From: Spirochaetaceae bacterium UBA6243
Lineage (GTDB): Bacteria; Spirochaetota; Spirochaetia; Treponematales; Rectinemataceae
Direction of reading: 5' to 3'
NCBI GenBank assembly: GCA_002441395.1
Contig: DJVZ01000063.1
Coordinates: 1-17,056 of the forward strand
DNA: 17,056 nt
The notes under the pieces: model-generated
What the model was told of the DNA's origin: nothing
Database searches by the model: none
What the model saw: only the letters and a program-made list of their open reading frames with translations
Translations under genes and position numbers: made by a program
Shown here: positions 6,804-14,030 of the stretch, in pieces
Numbering within the stretch: the stretch's first letter is position 1
Layout: each line of letters begins with the position of its first letter

Positions 6804-7720
6804 GGTTGGCTCTTTCTGCTCGGGAATCCGTCGAAATGTCCTTTGAACTTCATAATGGTGTGCTTGCCGGACCCCGCGCCGTGACAGTCTGAACCATAGG
6901 TAAAGAAAAAGCCCTGGGGCTTCGCGATCTCGCGCACTAATCCATTGATTTTCGCGCTTTTGAAGTCGCTGTTATACCAGTACAATTCTACGCCGTCTAT
7001 GCCTGCCCGCCTGAACCATCCAAGCAATATGCGCAGTTTTTCAGATTCCCGATACAGGAGGGCGATATCGTCATCCCACTTGTGCCCAATATGAGGAATC
7101 ACCACAAAGCCGTTGTCTGCGTGGACTGCCTGAACCACCGTCGCAATATCCGGTTTGTCCAGCTTGTATTTTTTCAAAAGACCGCCGGCGAAAAATCTTT
7201 TTTTAAATGCTTTATAATTCATTTCCGGCAGGATGCACCGCCGCGCCTTCAAATAGAGAAACAGGTCAACCTTGCTCCAGGAAATCTCATTTGCGAGCCC
7301 ATCGTTGAAGTCGAGGCCTGTTTTGTCTTTGAAAAGGTCCTGAAACGAAAGCTCTTTTTCGGGGTAAAGCTCCTGTGCCGAATCGAGAAGAAACTCGAGC
7401 CGCGCTCTTCGCTTCTGGAGCGATTCCCGAAGAAGACCCTTGGTCTGGGGTGCGCAGTCTCCAGCGTCGGAATTAGGGAAATAGGCTAAAAGTTCGCTCT
7501 TGTACTCAATTTGAGATTCATATACATCGATTTCGCAGGCAGGAACCGCCGTAAGCCCCCGCGATTCGCACGCGCGGGCAAACCGGGATACACCTGCCAT
7601 CGTATCATGATCGGTGAGCGCGACCAGGTCGAGGCCCAGGCGCGCCGCTTCAAGAGAGATATCTTCCGGCCAGGACATACCATCTGAAAAACGAGAATGC
7701 AAATGCATGTTCGAAATCAT
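6800..7720 (-). CDS. PHP-domain metal-dependent phosphoesterase
   Basis: Predicted PHP-domain phosphoesterase, as in the TrpH/YciV group. With the start chosen here it has 306 residues. N-terminal metal motifs are clear: H6-L-H8-S-R-F-S-D-G, L-T-D-H38-D39-T-M-A-G, and E63 in P-A-C-E-I. C-terminal motifs are I-P-H-I-G-H and Y-G-S-D-C-H-G. The middle (about 85-200) is a helical insertion. The frame is open to an ATG at 7765, but the extra 15 residues have no family likeness and no ribosome site. The ATG at 7720 has a TATACT -10 box ending 7 bases before it, suggesting a leaderless message; ATG 7708 (M-H-L-H) is also possible. Linked to pth by an ATGA overlap. RNase AM-like or nucleotide phosphatase activity is a guess. 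Confidence 0.82.
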   Translation of the reverse strand: MISNMHLHSRFSDGMSWPEDISLEAARLGLDLVALTDHDTMAGVSRFARACESRGLTAVPACEIDVYESQIEYKSELLAYFPNSDAGDCAPQTKGLLRESLQKRRARLEFLLDSAQELYPEKELSFQDLFKDKTGLDFNDGLANEISWSKVDLFLYLKARRCILPEMNYKAFKKRFFAGGLLKKYKLDKPDIATVVQAVHADNGFVVIPHIGHKWDDDIALLYRESEKLRILLGWFRRAGIDGVELYWYNSDFKSAKINGLVREIAKPQGFFFTYGSDCHGAGSGKHTIMKFKGHFDGFPSRKSQP

Positions 7721-7727
7721 TTGTTTC

Positions 7728-7733
7728 AGTATA
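7728..7733 (-). promoter_or_regulatory. -10 box TATACT placed for a leaderless PHP-gene transcript
   Basis: On the minus strand TATACT (5 of 6) ends 7 bases before the ATG at 7720. A TGGAAG element (3 of 6) lies 17 bases upstream as a weak -35. No Shine-Dalgarno sequence precedes this ATG. Confidence 0.42.
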
Positions 7734-7775
7734 CACCACGGTACGTTACCCTTCCATAGAGGCATAGATATAGAT

Positions 7776-7781
7776 TACAAT
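7776..7781 (+). promoter_or_regulatory. -10 box TACAAT placed for a leaderless UPF0158-gene transcript
   Basis: TACAAT (5 of 6) ends 6 bases before the ATG at 7788. The -35 region is weak (TTCCAT at 7752-7757). No purine-rich ribosome site is present; the preceding bases are TAAATC. Confidence 0.42.
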
Positions 7782-7787
7782 TAAATC

Positions 7788-8693
7788 ATGTTTCAGTTGA
7801 CCGATGCCTCTCTTGAGCGAATCATTTTCGCAATGGAAGATCAGTCAAACGAGTTGCTCATCGATCTCGAAACAGGCGATTTTATCGAAAAATCAGAGTA
7901 TCAGGAAGAAAACCCTGATACAGCCTCCGAGAGATATGTGGAACCGCCCTCCTGGGATTCACGGCGGGGCTTCGCGATTCTTGAAGCATTTGCGGCGACT
8001 GTCGCGTCGCCTCCTGAACTTAAATTGGCGCTCAACGCCGCACTGCGCCGCGGAAAGGGTGTATTCAAGGCCTTTCGGCAGGCGCTTTCAAACGATGAAA
8101 TCCTCTCCCGTCGCTTTCAGGACTTTAAGCTTCGCGCCATGCGCCCCATCGTCGAAGAATGGATTGAGTCTTTGCAAGAGGAACAGCGCCTCGCAAGACT
8201 CAGCGAAGAACCTGAAGACATAGGCGATATTGTTGCCTCTGAAATTGAATTCAAAGTACTGCCAATCAAGGACATCCCTTTCAGGCTTGAGAATTTTCTC
8301 ACTGACTATGCACAAGAAACCTTCACATCGCTGCCAGCGGCGATTCGTTCATGGTCGCTCTCGGTCTTGCTCGAGAAGGCAGAAGCCTCGAAAGACTCGA
8401 TTTTTATTTCTTTTGCGACGGTCGATGGCACAAATCCGCTGATGTTCGGTATTTTTACGCTTCAAACTTCCAAGGCGCTGCCGCTCTGTGTCGTAGAGGG
8501 AGTATTCGGAAGCAAAGAAAGTGCCATGCTGAGCATCGATTGGCCGCTCGTCGATACCATTTCCGCATATGCCTCAAAAATAGGCACGGCGCTCATGGTG
8601 CTCGAAGGTCCGCTTTTCCCCTCACCAATATCCGAGGAGGCCTCCGCGCACGGGTTTGTGCAATCCGGCAGCGTGTTCTATAAAACGCTTTGA
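7788..8693 (+). CDS. UPF0158-family protein with an added C-terminal domain
   Basis: A 301-residue protein without signal peptide or membrane segments. The N-terminal part (about 8-130) resembles the uncharacterised UPF0158 family: a M-E-D-Q-S-x-E start, L-D-L-E-T-G-D (25-31), E-R-Y-V-E-P-P, then helical segments with G-K-G-V-F-K-A-F and F-K-L-R-A-M-R-P. The C-terminal part (about 150-301) has alternating strand/helix character, and its end (A-H-G-F-V-Q-S-G-S-V-F-Y-K) recalls the closing strands of GNAT acetyltransferases, but no acetyl-CoA loop is clear, so this is speculation. Function unknown. It is divergent from the PHP gene, with back-to-back -10 boxes in the 67 bases between the two starts. 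fabD follows after 58 bases but has its own promoter. Confidence 0.7.
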   Translation: MFQLTDASLERIIFAMEDQSNELLIDLETGDFIEKSEYQEENPDTASERYVEPPSWDSRRGFAILEAFAATVASPPELKLALNAALRRGKGVFKAFRQALSNDEILSRRFQDFKLRAMRPIVEEWIESLQEEQRLARLSEEPEDIGDIVASEIEFKVLPIKDIPFRLENFLTDYAQETFTSLPAAIRSWSLSVLLEKAEASKDSIFISFATVDGTNPLMFGIFTLQTSKALPLCVVEGVFGSKESAMLSIDWPLVDTISAYASKIGTALMVLEGPLFPSPISEEASAHGFVQSGSVFYKTL

Positions 8694-8718
8694 CAATTTT
8701 GACAAATTCTGAGAAAAT
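8690..8718 (+). promoter_or_regulatory. Sigma-70 promoter of the fabD-fabG-fabF-glgX operon
   Basis: A perfect TTGACA (8690-8695), overlapping the end of the UPF0158 gene, a 17-base spacer and GAAAAT (8713-8718, 4 of 6). The start would be near 8725, leaving a leader of about 27 bases that contains GGAGGA before the fabD ATG. A second TTGACA at 8699-8704 has no matching -10. Confidence 0.55.
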
Positions 8719-8751
8719 GTAAATCTTGTGAATATATGCTATGGAGGACTT

Positions 8752-9672
8752 ATGAAAACTTGTTTTCTTTTTCCTGGCCAAGGAGCGCAGTATCCAGGCA
8801 TGGCCAAAGATTTCTACGAGACAAGCAAGGCTGTCCGCGATCTGTTTCAGTCCGCATCGGATGCCATTTCAATGGATCTCAAAAAACTGCTCTTCGAAAG
8901 CGATGAAGAAACGCTCAGGCAGACAAAAAATACACAGATCGCGATGGTCACCGCCGAGGTCGCGGCGGCGCTCTCCGCGCGGGAGCACGGCATCAAGCCA
9001 TCTGGCGCCGCTGGTTTTTCTGTCGGTGAATGGCCGGCGCTCGCGGAAGCGGGCGTCATAAGCCTCTACGATATGTTTCGTCTGGTCGCCGAGCGGGGCA
9101 GGCTGATGGATGAAGCGGGGAATCATGCCGGCGGCTCGACCATGACTGCCGTACTCTACCTTTCTCCTGAAAAAATTGAACAAGTGATACAAGAGGCAGG
9201 CTTAAAACATTGCTGGATAGCGAATTACAACAGTCCTGTCCAGTGTGTCATTTCCGGTACGGAAGCCGATATCGCCATTGCGGAAGAAAAACTCCGCCAG
9301 GCAGGGGCCAGACGCGTCATCCGTCTCAAAGTGTCGGGTGCGTTCCATTCTCCGCTCATGCAAGAAGCCTACGAAGCTTTCAGAGAGCTCGTCGAGGCGA
9401 CCGCTTTTTCCGACCCAAAGATCAGCCTCTACTCGAATGTCACCGGCAAAAAAATGCTCACCGCCGCAGAAGCAAGAAAATATGCCTCACTGCAGATTAT
9501 TTCCCCCGTGCGCTGGATCGACGAAGAATTGAACATCACCGCCGATGGCTTTGACCAGTGCCTCGAAACAGGCCCGGGAACCGTGCTCACAGGTCTTTGG
9601 AAAGCCTCGGGCTCTCCTGTTTCCTGCGTCGCGGTGGGCACGCTCGATGCGCTTGTTTCGTTCTCGCTTTAG
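8752..9672 (+). CDS. fabD: Malonyl-CoA:ACP transacylase
   Basis: Transfers malonyl from CoA to acyl carrier protein for type II fatty acid synthesis in the cytoplasm. The 306 residues contain F-P-G-Q-G-A-Q-Y (7-14), the nucleophile S90 in G-F-S-V-G-E (the usual G-H-S-L-G-E has His replaced by Phe), R115 in E-R-G-R-L-M, and catalytic H199 in S-G-A-F-H-S-P-L-M. The frame opens at 8728, but the ATG at 8752 is chosen because GGAGGA lies just upstream and the protein then begins, as usual, right before the first strand (M-K-T-C-F-L-F-P-G-Q-G). First gene of the operon; fabG follows after 15 bases. Confidence 0.96.
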   Translation: MKTCFLFPGQGAQYPGMAKDFYETSKAVRDLFQSASDAISMDLKKLLFESDEETLRQTKNTQIAMVTAEVAAALSAREHGIKPSGAAGFSVGEWPALAEAGVISLYDMFRLVAERGRLMDEAGNHAGGSTMTAVLYLSPEKIEQVIQEAGLKHCWIANYNSPVQCVISGTEADIAIAEEKLRQAGARRVIRLKVSGAFHSPLMQEAYEAFRELVEATAFSDPKISLYSNVTGKKMLTAAEARKYASLQIISPVRWIDEELNITADGFDQCLETGPGTVLTGLWKASGSPVSCVAVGTLDALVSFSL

Positions 9673-9687
9673 CAAGGAGGCAAGGCC

Positions 9688-10398
9688 ATGCGGGGACTAC
9701 TGTCTGATCAAGTATGCATAGTTACAGGAGCGTCGCGGGGCATCGGGCTCGCGATTGCCAACCGTTTCAGAGAAGAGGGGGCTCTCGTTTACGGCCTTTC
9801 GCGCACGAAACCCCACGCGGACATCTCTTGGATTTCATGCGACATCACCGATGAGGCTTCGATAGATGCCGCAATCAATTCCATAGTCCAAAAAGAAAGC
9901 CGTATCGATGTCGTCGTGAACAATGCGGGCATTACACGCGACGGTCTACTTATGCGCATGAAAACCGAAGACTGGGATGCGGTTCTGACCGCGAACTTGC
10001 GCAGCGCTTTTCTTTTGAGCCGTACGGTTTCGCGTATTATGCTGAAACAGCGAAGTGGCTGCATCCTCAACATGTCGAGCGTGGTGGGTCTGCACGGAAA
10101 TGGTGGTCAGGCGAACTATGCCGCCTCGAAAGCAGGGCTTATAGGCTTGACAAAGAGCCTCGCCAAAGAGCTATCCTCGCGGAATATCCGCGTCAACGCG
10201 ATAGCTCCTGGGTATATCGAAACTTCAATGACCAGCGTACTGCCCGAAACAGCCAGGGAAAGCCTCAAGGCGGCCATTCCGCTGCAACGGCCCGGAACGC
10301 CGGAAGATGTGGCCGAAGCTGCCCTCTTCCTCTGCAGCGACAGGGCATCATATATTACAGGCGTTGTATTGAATGTCGACGGCGGCATGGGGATGTAA
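9688..10398 (+). CDS. fabG: 3-oxoacyl-ACP reductase
   Basis: NADPH-dependent short-chain dehydrogenase that reduces 3-oxoacyl-ACP in the elongation cycle. In 236 residues the cofactor motif T-G-A-S-R-G-I-G is at 13-20, N-N-A-G at 78-81, and the catalytic set is S131 (N-M-S-S-V-V-G), Y144 and K148 (Y-A-A-S-K). The C terminus V-D-G-G-M-G-M is typical of FabG. AAGGAGG lies upstream of the ATG. Placement between fabD and fabF supports the fatty-acid role over other reductases of this fold. fabF begins 2 bases after its stop. Confidence 0.95.
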   Translation: MRGLLSDQVCIVTGASRGIGLAIANRFREEGALVYGLSRTKPHADISWISCDITDEASIDAAINSIVQKESRIDVVVNNAGITRDGLLMRMKTEDWDAVLTANLRSAFLLSRTVSRIMLKQRSGCILNMSSVVGLHGNGGQANYAASKAGLIGLTKSLAKELSSRNIRVNAIAPGYIETSMTSVLPETARESLKAAIPLQRPGTPEDVAEAALFLCSDRASYITGVVLNVDGGMGM

Positions 10399-10400
10399 TT

Positions 10401-11639
10401 ATGAGTAAAAGAAGAGTGGTCGTCACTGGCTTTGGCGTCGTGTGTCCACTGGGAAATGATGTTCCTACTTTCTGGTCGAATATCAAAGCAAATAAATCAG
10501 GAATCGGGCCGATTACGATCATCGATTCCTCGGATCTTGCGGTAAAAATCGCCGGAGAAGTCAAAGGTTTCAACCCGGCACTGCGCATCGATCCAAAAGA
10601 TTCCAAGAAAATGGACCGGTTTGCGCAATTTGCCGTGTATGCCGCCCTCGAAGCGCTGGAATCCGCACGGCTTCAAAAAGCCTCCCTGGATCCCGTAAGA
10701 ACCGGCGTTTGCCTGGGCACAGGCCAAGGTGGTTCCAGTACCACTGAAGAAGCAGGAGTTCGCCTCGCGGAGCGGGGCCCTGGCCGCGTCCCTCCCATGA
10801 CCGTCGCAAAAGGCCTTGCGAACTTTGCCGCTGCACAGATTGCGCTTTCGCTCGACATACATGGTCCGAACATGACGGTGGTCACCGCCTGTGCCGCAGC
10901 GACAGACGCGATGGGCCAGGCAATGCACCTCATCCGCGACGGACACGCCGACATCATGTTCTCGGGCGGTTCCGAAGCGAGCATCGTGCGCATGTGCATG
11001 GCGAGTTTTATCAATATTCAGGCGCTTTCCTCCAGGAACGATGAGCCGGAAAAAGCTTCGCGCCCATTCGACAAAGACCGCGATGGTTTTATCATGTCCG
11101 AAGGCGCGGGTATTCTGGTGCTTGAAGAATACGAGCATGCAAAAGCCCGCAATGCGAAAATCTATGCCGAAATCGCGGGCTTCGGCGCAACGTGCGATGC
11201 GCACCACCTCACCGCGCCCGATCCGGAAGGCCTTTGGGTTTCCAAAGCGATCGGGCTGGCGCTCGCCGACGCGGGCATGAAACCGGAAGACATCGACTAT
11301 GTGAGCGCCCACGGAACCGCGACTCCCCTCAACGACCCCATTGAAACCAAGGCCATTAAACATGCGTTTGGCCAGCATGCCTACAAACTCAAGATTTCAA
11401 GCCTCAAATCCATGATCGGACACTGCATTGGCGCGGCGGGAGCCATTGAAACAATCGCCGCGATTCTTGGAATGAATGAGGGATACATTCATCCTACCAT
11501 CAACCTCGACAATCCGGACCCGGAATGCGATCTCGACTATGTGCCCAATAAAGGCATTCATATGCCTGTACGCGCCTTCGTCAAGGAATCAATGGGCTTT
11601 GGCGGGCAGAATGCCGTGCTTGTCATAACACGGCCATGA
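10401..11639 (+). CDS. fabF: 3-oxoacyl-ACP synthase II (KAS II)
   Basis: Condensing enzyme that joins acyl-ACP and malonyl-ACP. In 412 residues the Cys-His-His triad is complete: C164 in V-T-A-C-A-A-A, H304 in S-A-H-G-T-A-T-P-L-N-D, and H341 in K-S-M-I-G-H-C-I-G-A-A-G, with K336 just before. The length and the Cys-His-His pattern identify the KAS I/II class and exclude the shorter FabH. In many bacteria acpP sits directly before fabF, but here fabG and fabF are only 2 bases apart. There is no strong separate ribosome site (a GGGGAT in the fabG end is the nearest), so translation is probably coupled. The stop overlaps the ATG of the next gene by 4 bases. Confidence 0.95.
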   Translation: MSKRRVVVTGFGVVCPLGNDVPTFWSNIKANKSGIGPITIIDSSDLAVKIAGEVKGFNPALRIDPKDSKKMDRFAQFAVYAALEALESARLQKASLDPVRTGVCLGTGQGGSSTTEEAGVRLAERGPGRVPPMTVAKGLANFAAAQIALSLDIHGPNMTVVTACAAATDAMGQAMHLIRDGHADIMFSGGSEASIVRMCMASFINIQALSSRNDEPEKASRPFDKDRDGFIMSEGAGILVLEEYEHAKARNAKIYAEIAGFGATCDAHHLTAPDPEGLWVSKAIGLALADAGMKPEDIDYVSAHGTATPLNDPIETKAIKHAFGQHAYKLKISSLKSMIGHCIGAAGAIETIAAILGMNEGYIHPTINLDNPDPECDLDYVPNKGIHMPVRAFVKESMGFGGQNAVLVITRP

Positions 11640-13936
11640 ACAGTCACTGGAGAACCCTGCCCAAAGAACTACATCTTCTCCCGGGCAACCCGCTGCTTCC
11701 TGGCGCCGTGGCGCATCCGCAAGGCGTATATTTTTCGGTTTTTTCGCGCCATGCAACGGGCATGATTCTGTGTCTCTACGAAAATCCCCATGACGATACG
11801 CCGACAGTATCGCTGCATTTGGATCCTGTGGGCAATCGTACTGGCGACATGTGGCACTGCTACGTTCCCAAGCTGAGAGCCGGAACGCTGTATCTCTGGC
11901 GGGCCGAAGGGCCCTTTGCGCCCCAGGAGGGCCATCGTTTCAATCCCAACAAAGTGCTCATCGATCCTTATGCCAAGGCGCTCACCGACGGCACTTTGGA
12001 TCTTTGCTCCGCGCTTGCCTACGATGACAGTGCACCCGAAAAAGATCTCTCTTTTTCAGACGAACCAAATGATCGCTGTATGCCAAAATGTGTCGTCGTC
12101 GAGGACGATTTCGACTGGGAAGGCGATACTCCACTCAATTATCCCCTAAAAGACTGCATTATCTACGAAACCCACGTGCGCGGGCTTACCCGGTCTTCTT
12201 CAGCAAAAGCAAAACATCGTGGCACATATCGCGGTGTGGCCGAGATGATTCCCTATTTCAAGGATCTCGGCATCACAAGCCTTGAATTCCTTCCTGTCCA
12301 GGAATTCGATTCTTCGGAGCGGTTCAGGCGCAATCCCATCACCGGCGAAAAACTCTCCAACTATTGGGGGTATGCGCCCATCGCCTTCTTCGCTCCGAAG
12401 ACTTCCTACGCTTTCCCTGAGGGCGCGGATCATGACAGCTTTGACCCCTCCTTCCCTGTCAAAGAATTCAAGTACATGGTTAAAGAGCTGCACAAATCGG
12501 GCATCGAAGTCATACTCGACGTAGTCTTCAATCATACCGCCGAAGGCAATGAGCTTGGCCCGACCTTGAGCTTCCGCGGACTCGACAATTCAATCTACTA
12601 TATGCTCGCAGACGACAAGCGCTTCTATCGCAATTATTCGGGCTGTGGCAACACGCTCAACTGTAATCATCCGGTGATGCGCACCTTCATCAGAGAATGC
12701 CTGCGGTATTGGGTTGTCACAATGCATGTGGATGGCTTCAGGTTCGACCTGGGATCGATTTTGGGCCGCGACTCTCAGGGGAATCTGCTTCCGAACCCGC
12801 CCGTCATCGAATCGATCGCCGAAGATCCGATTTTGCGAAATACAAAGATCATCGCGGAGGCGTGGGATGCGGGCGGCGCATACCAGGTCGGTTCTTTCCC
12901 TGGAGGCCGCTGGGCGGAGTGGAATGACCGCTACCGCGACGAAGTGCGAAGGTTTTGGCGAGGTGATGATGGTTTCGCGCCGCCCTTGGCCACCCGCATA
13001 ACCGGCTCAAGCGACCTGTATCTGCAAAATGGCAAGCGCCCCTTCCATTCGATCAATTTCATCACTTCGCACGATGGCTTTACGCTGAACGATCTTGTTT
13101 CCTACCACCAGAAGCACAACGAGGCCAACGGCGAACAAAACCACGATGGGCTTAACGAAAATTATGCATCGAATTACGGTATCGAAGGCCCTTCTGACGT
13201 GCCTTTCATTGAAGAAATCCGGAACCGGCAAGTAAAGAACTTTTTTGCCACTCTTTTGCTCTCAATCGGTACGCCGATGATCCTTGGCGGCGACGAATTC
13301 CGTCGTACGCAAAATGGCAACAATAACGCCTACTGTCATGATAGCGAGCTTACCTGGTATGACTGGAGCCTTTTAACACAGCACAGGGACATATATCGCT
13401 GTGTAAAAACTCTCATTGCCTTCCGAAAAAATCATTCTGCGTTTCGGCGCGAGGATTTTTTCAGAGGTCTTTCAGATGAAAGACCCCAGTCGGAGCATGG
13501 AATTGCCCATGCAGGCGGCATTGCCGGCACGAACCCGCCAATGGGGCCCGACGCATCGACCGCCCGACTCGCGGAAGAAACTCCTCCCGATATTCTCTGG
13601 TACGATGAACAGGGCAATCCCCCCCACTGGGAAAAACTTGGGAAAGTCCTCATTGCACGCATCAACGAGCATACAGTGGCGCAAAACCTTCGCCATTCCT
13701 ACATTCTGGCCTTTAATGCTTCGCCCGAAGCAATACAAATTCATCTGCCCCACGATCATCAGCCTGACACATGGGGGCGTATCGCCGATACGTCCCTTCC
13801 TTCGCCCCATGATGTCGAAGAGGGCGACTATCTCGTGCTGTCTGATCAACAGGACTATGTCATGGCACCGCGATCCTTTGTTCTGCTTATCTCAAGCATT
13901 GAAGCCACAGAGGAAAATCCGGCCGCCTCTGGCTGA
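11636..13936 (+). CDS. glgX: Glycogen debranching enzyme / isoamylase-type (GlgX-like)
   Basis: Family GH13 debranching enzyme that hydrolyses alpha-1,6 branches of glycogen or its limit dextrins. In 766 residues an N-terminal CBM48-like sandwich (about 12-110, with G-V-Y-F-S-V-F-S-R-H-A) precedes the barrel. Four conserved regions are seen: D-V-V-F-N-H (295-300), nucleophile D371 in D-G-F-R-F-D, acid/base E408 in A-E-A-W-D, and H479-D480 in T-S-H-D-G-F. R-N-Y-S-G-C-G-N and W-Y-D-W further support the GlgX/TreX subgroup. About 39 residues (613-651, rich in Gly, Pro and Ala) are inserted between the F-R-G and D-I-L-W-Y motifs, making it longer than the roughly 660-residue E. coli GlgX. Its ATG overlaps the fabF stop (ATGA), so it is translated with the fatty-acid genes. 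No signal peptide. Confidence 0.92.
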   Translation: MNSHWRTLPKELHLLPGNPLLPGAVAHPQGVYFSVFSRHATGMILCLYENPHDDTPTVSLHLDPVGNRTGDMWHCYVPKLRAGTLYLWRAEGPFAPQEGHRFNPNKVLIDPYAKALTDGTLDLCSALAYDDSAPEKDLSFSDEPNDRCMPKCVVVEDDFDWEGDTPLNYPLKDCIIYETHVRGLTRSSSAKAKHRGTYRGVAEMIPYFKDLGITSLEFLPVQEFDSSERFRRNPITGEKLSNYWGYAPIAFFAPKTSYAFPEGADHDSFDPSFPVKEFKYMVKELHKSGIEVILDVVFNHTAEGNELGPTLSFRGLDNSIYYMLADDKRFYRNYSGCGNTLNCNHPVMRTFIRECLRYWVVTMHVDGFRFDLGSILGRDSQGNLLPNPPVIESIAEDPILRNTKIIAEAWDAGGAYQVGSFPGGRWAEWNDRYRDEVRRFWRGDDGFAPPLATRITGSSDLYLQNGKRPFHSINFITSHDGFTLNDLVSYHQKHNEANGEQNHDGLNENYASNYGIEGPSDVPFIEEIRNRQVKNFFATLLLSIGTPMILGGDEFRRTQNGNNNAYCHDSELTWYDWSLLTQHRDIYRCVKTLIAFRKNHSAFRREDFFRGLSDERPQSEHGIAHAGGIAGTNPPMGPDASTARLAEETPPDILWYDEQGNPPHWEKLGKVLIARINEHTVAQNLRHSYILAFNASPEAIQIHLPHDHQPDTWGRIADTSLPSPHDVEEGDYLVLSDQQDYVMAPRSFVLLISSIEATEENPAASG

Positions 13937-13942
13937 AAGAGG

Positions 13943-13980
13943 AAGCGAGGCCTCATCAATCTCTATTCGCTTTTGTTTTT
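13943..13980 (+). terminator. Weak rho-independent terminator candidate after glgX
   Basis: AAGCGA (13943-13948) pairs with TCGCTT (13967-13972) around an 18-base loop, followed by TTGTTTTT. Only 6 bp with a long loop, so the call is uncertain. Confidence 0.3.
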
Positions 13981-13994
13981 GACATCGTATTGCC

Positions 13995-14023
13995 TTGCCA
14001 ATATGAAATTTCATGAATATTTT
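13995..14023 (+). promoter_or_regulatory. Promoter candidate for a leaderless SEC-C protein transcript
   Basis: TTGCCA (13995-14000, 5 of 6), a 17-base spacer and TATTTT (14018-14023, 4 of 6) would start transcription at about 14030, next to the GTG at 14031. An overlapping alternative is TTGACA (13979-13984), 17 bases, TATGAA (14002-14007), giving a start near 14014. A 12-base palindrome ATGAAATTTCAT lies at 14003-14014. Confidence 0.4.
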
Positions 14024-14030
14024 ATAACCT

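Noticed and set aside
7721..7765. The 15-residue N-terminal extension of the PHP protein from ATG 7765
   Set aside because: It holds the TATACT box, has no ribosome site, and precedes the family's usual beginning at H-L-H-S. A TGTAAT box upstream of 7765 keeps it possible but less likely.
8699..8704. Second TTGACA before fabD
   Set aside because: No acceptable -10 box lies 16-18 bases downstream; the TTGACA at 8690-8695 is better placed.
10497..11378. A 293-codon open frame on the minus strand across fabF
   Set aside because: It lies wholly inside fabF, which has a complete catalytic triad. The translated protein has no recognisable motifs and no ribosome site; a shadow frame in coding DNA.
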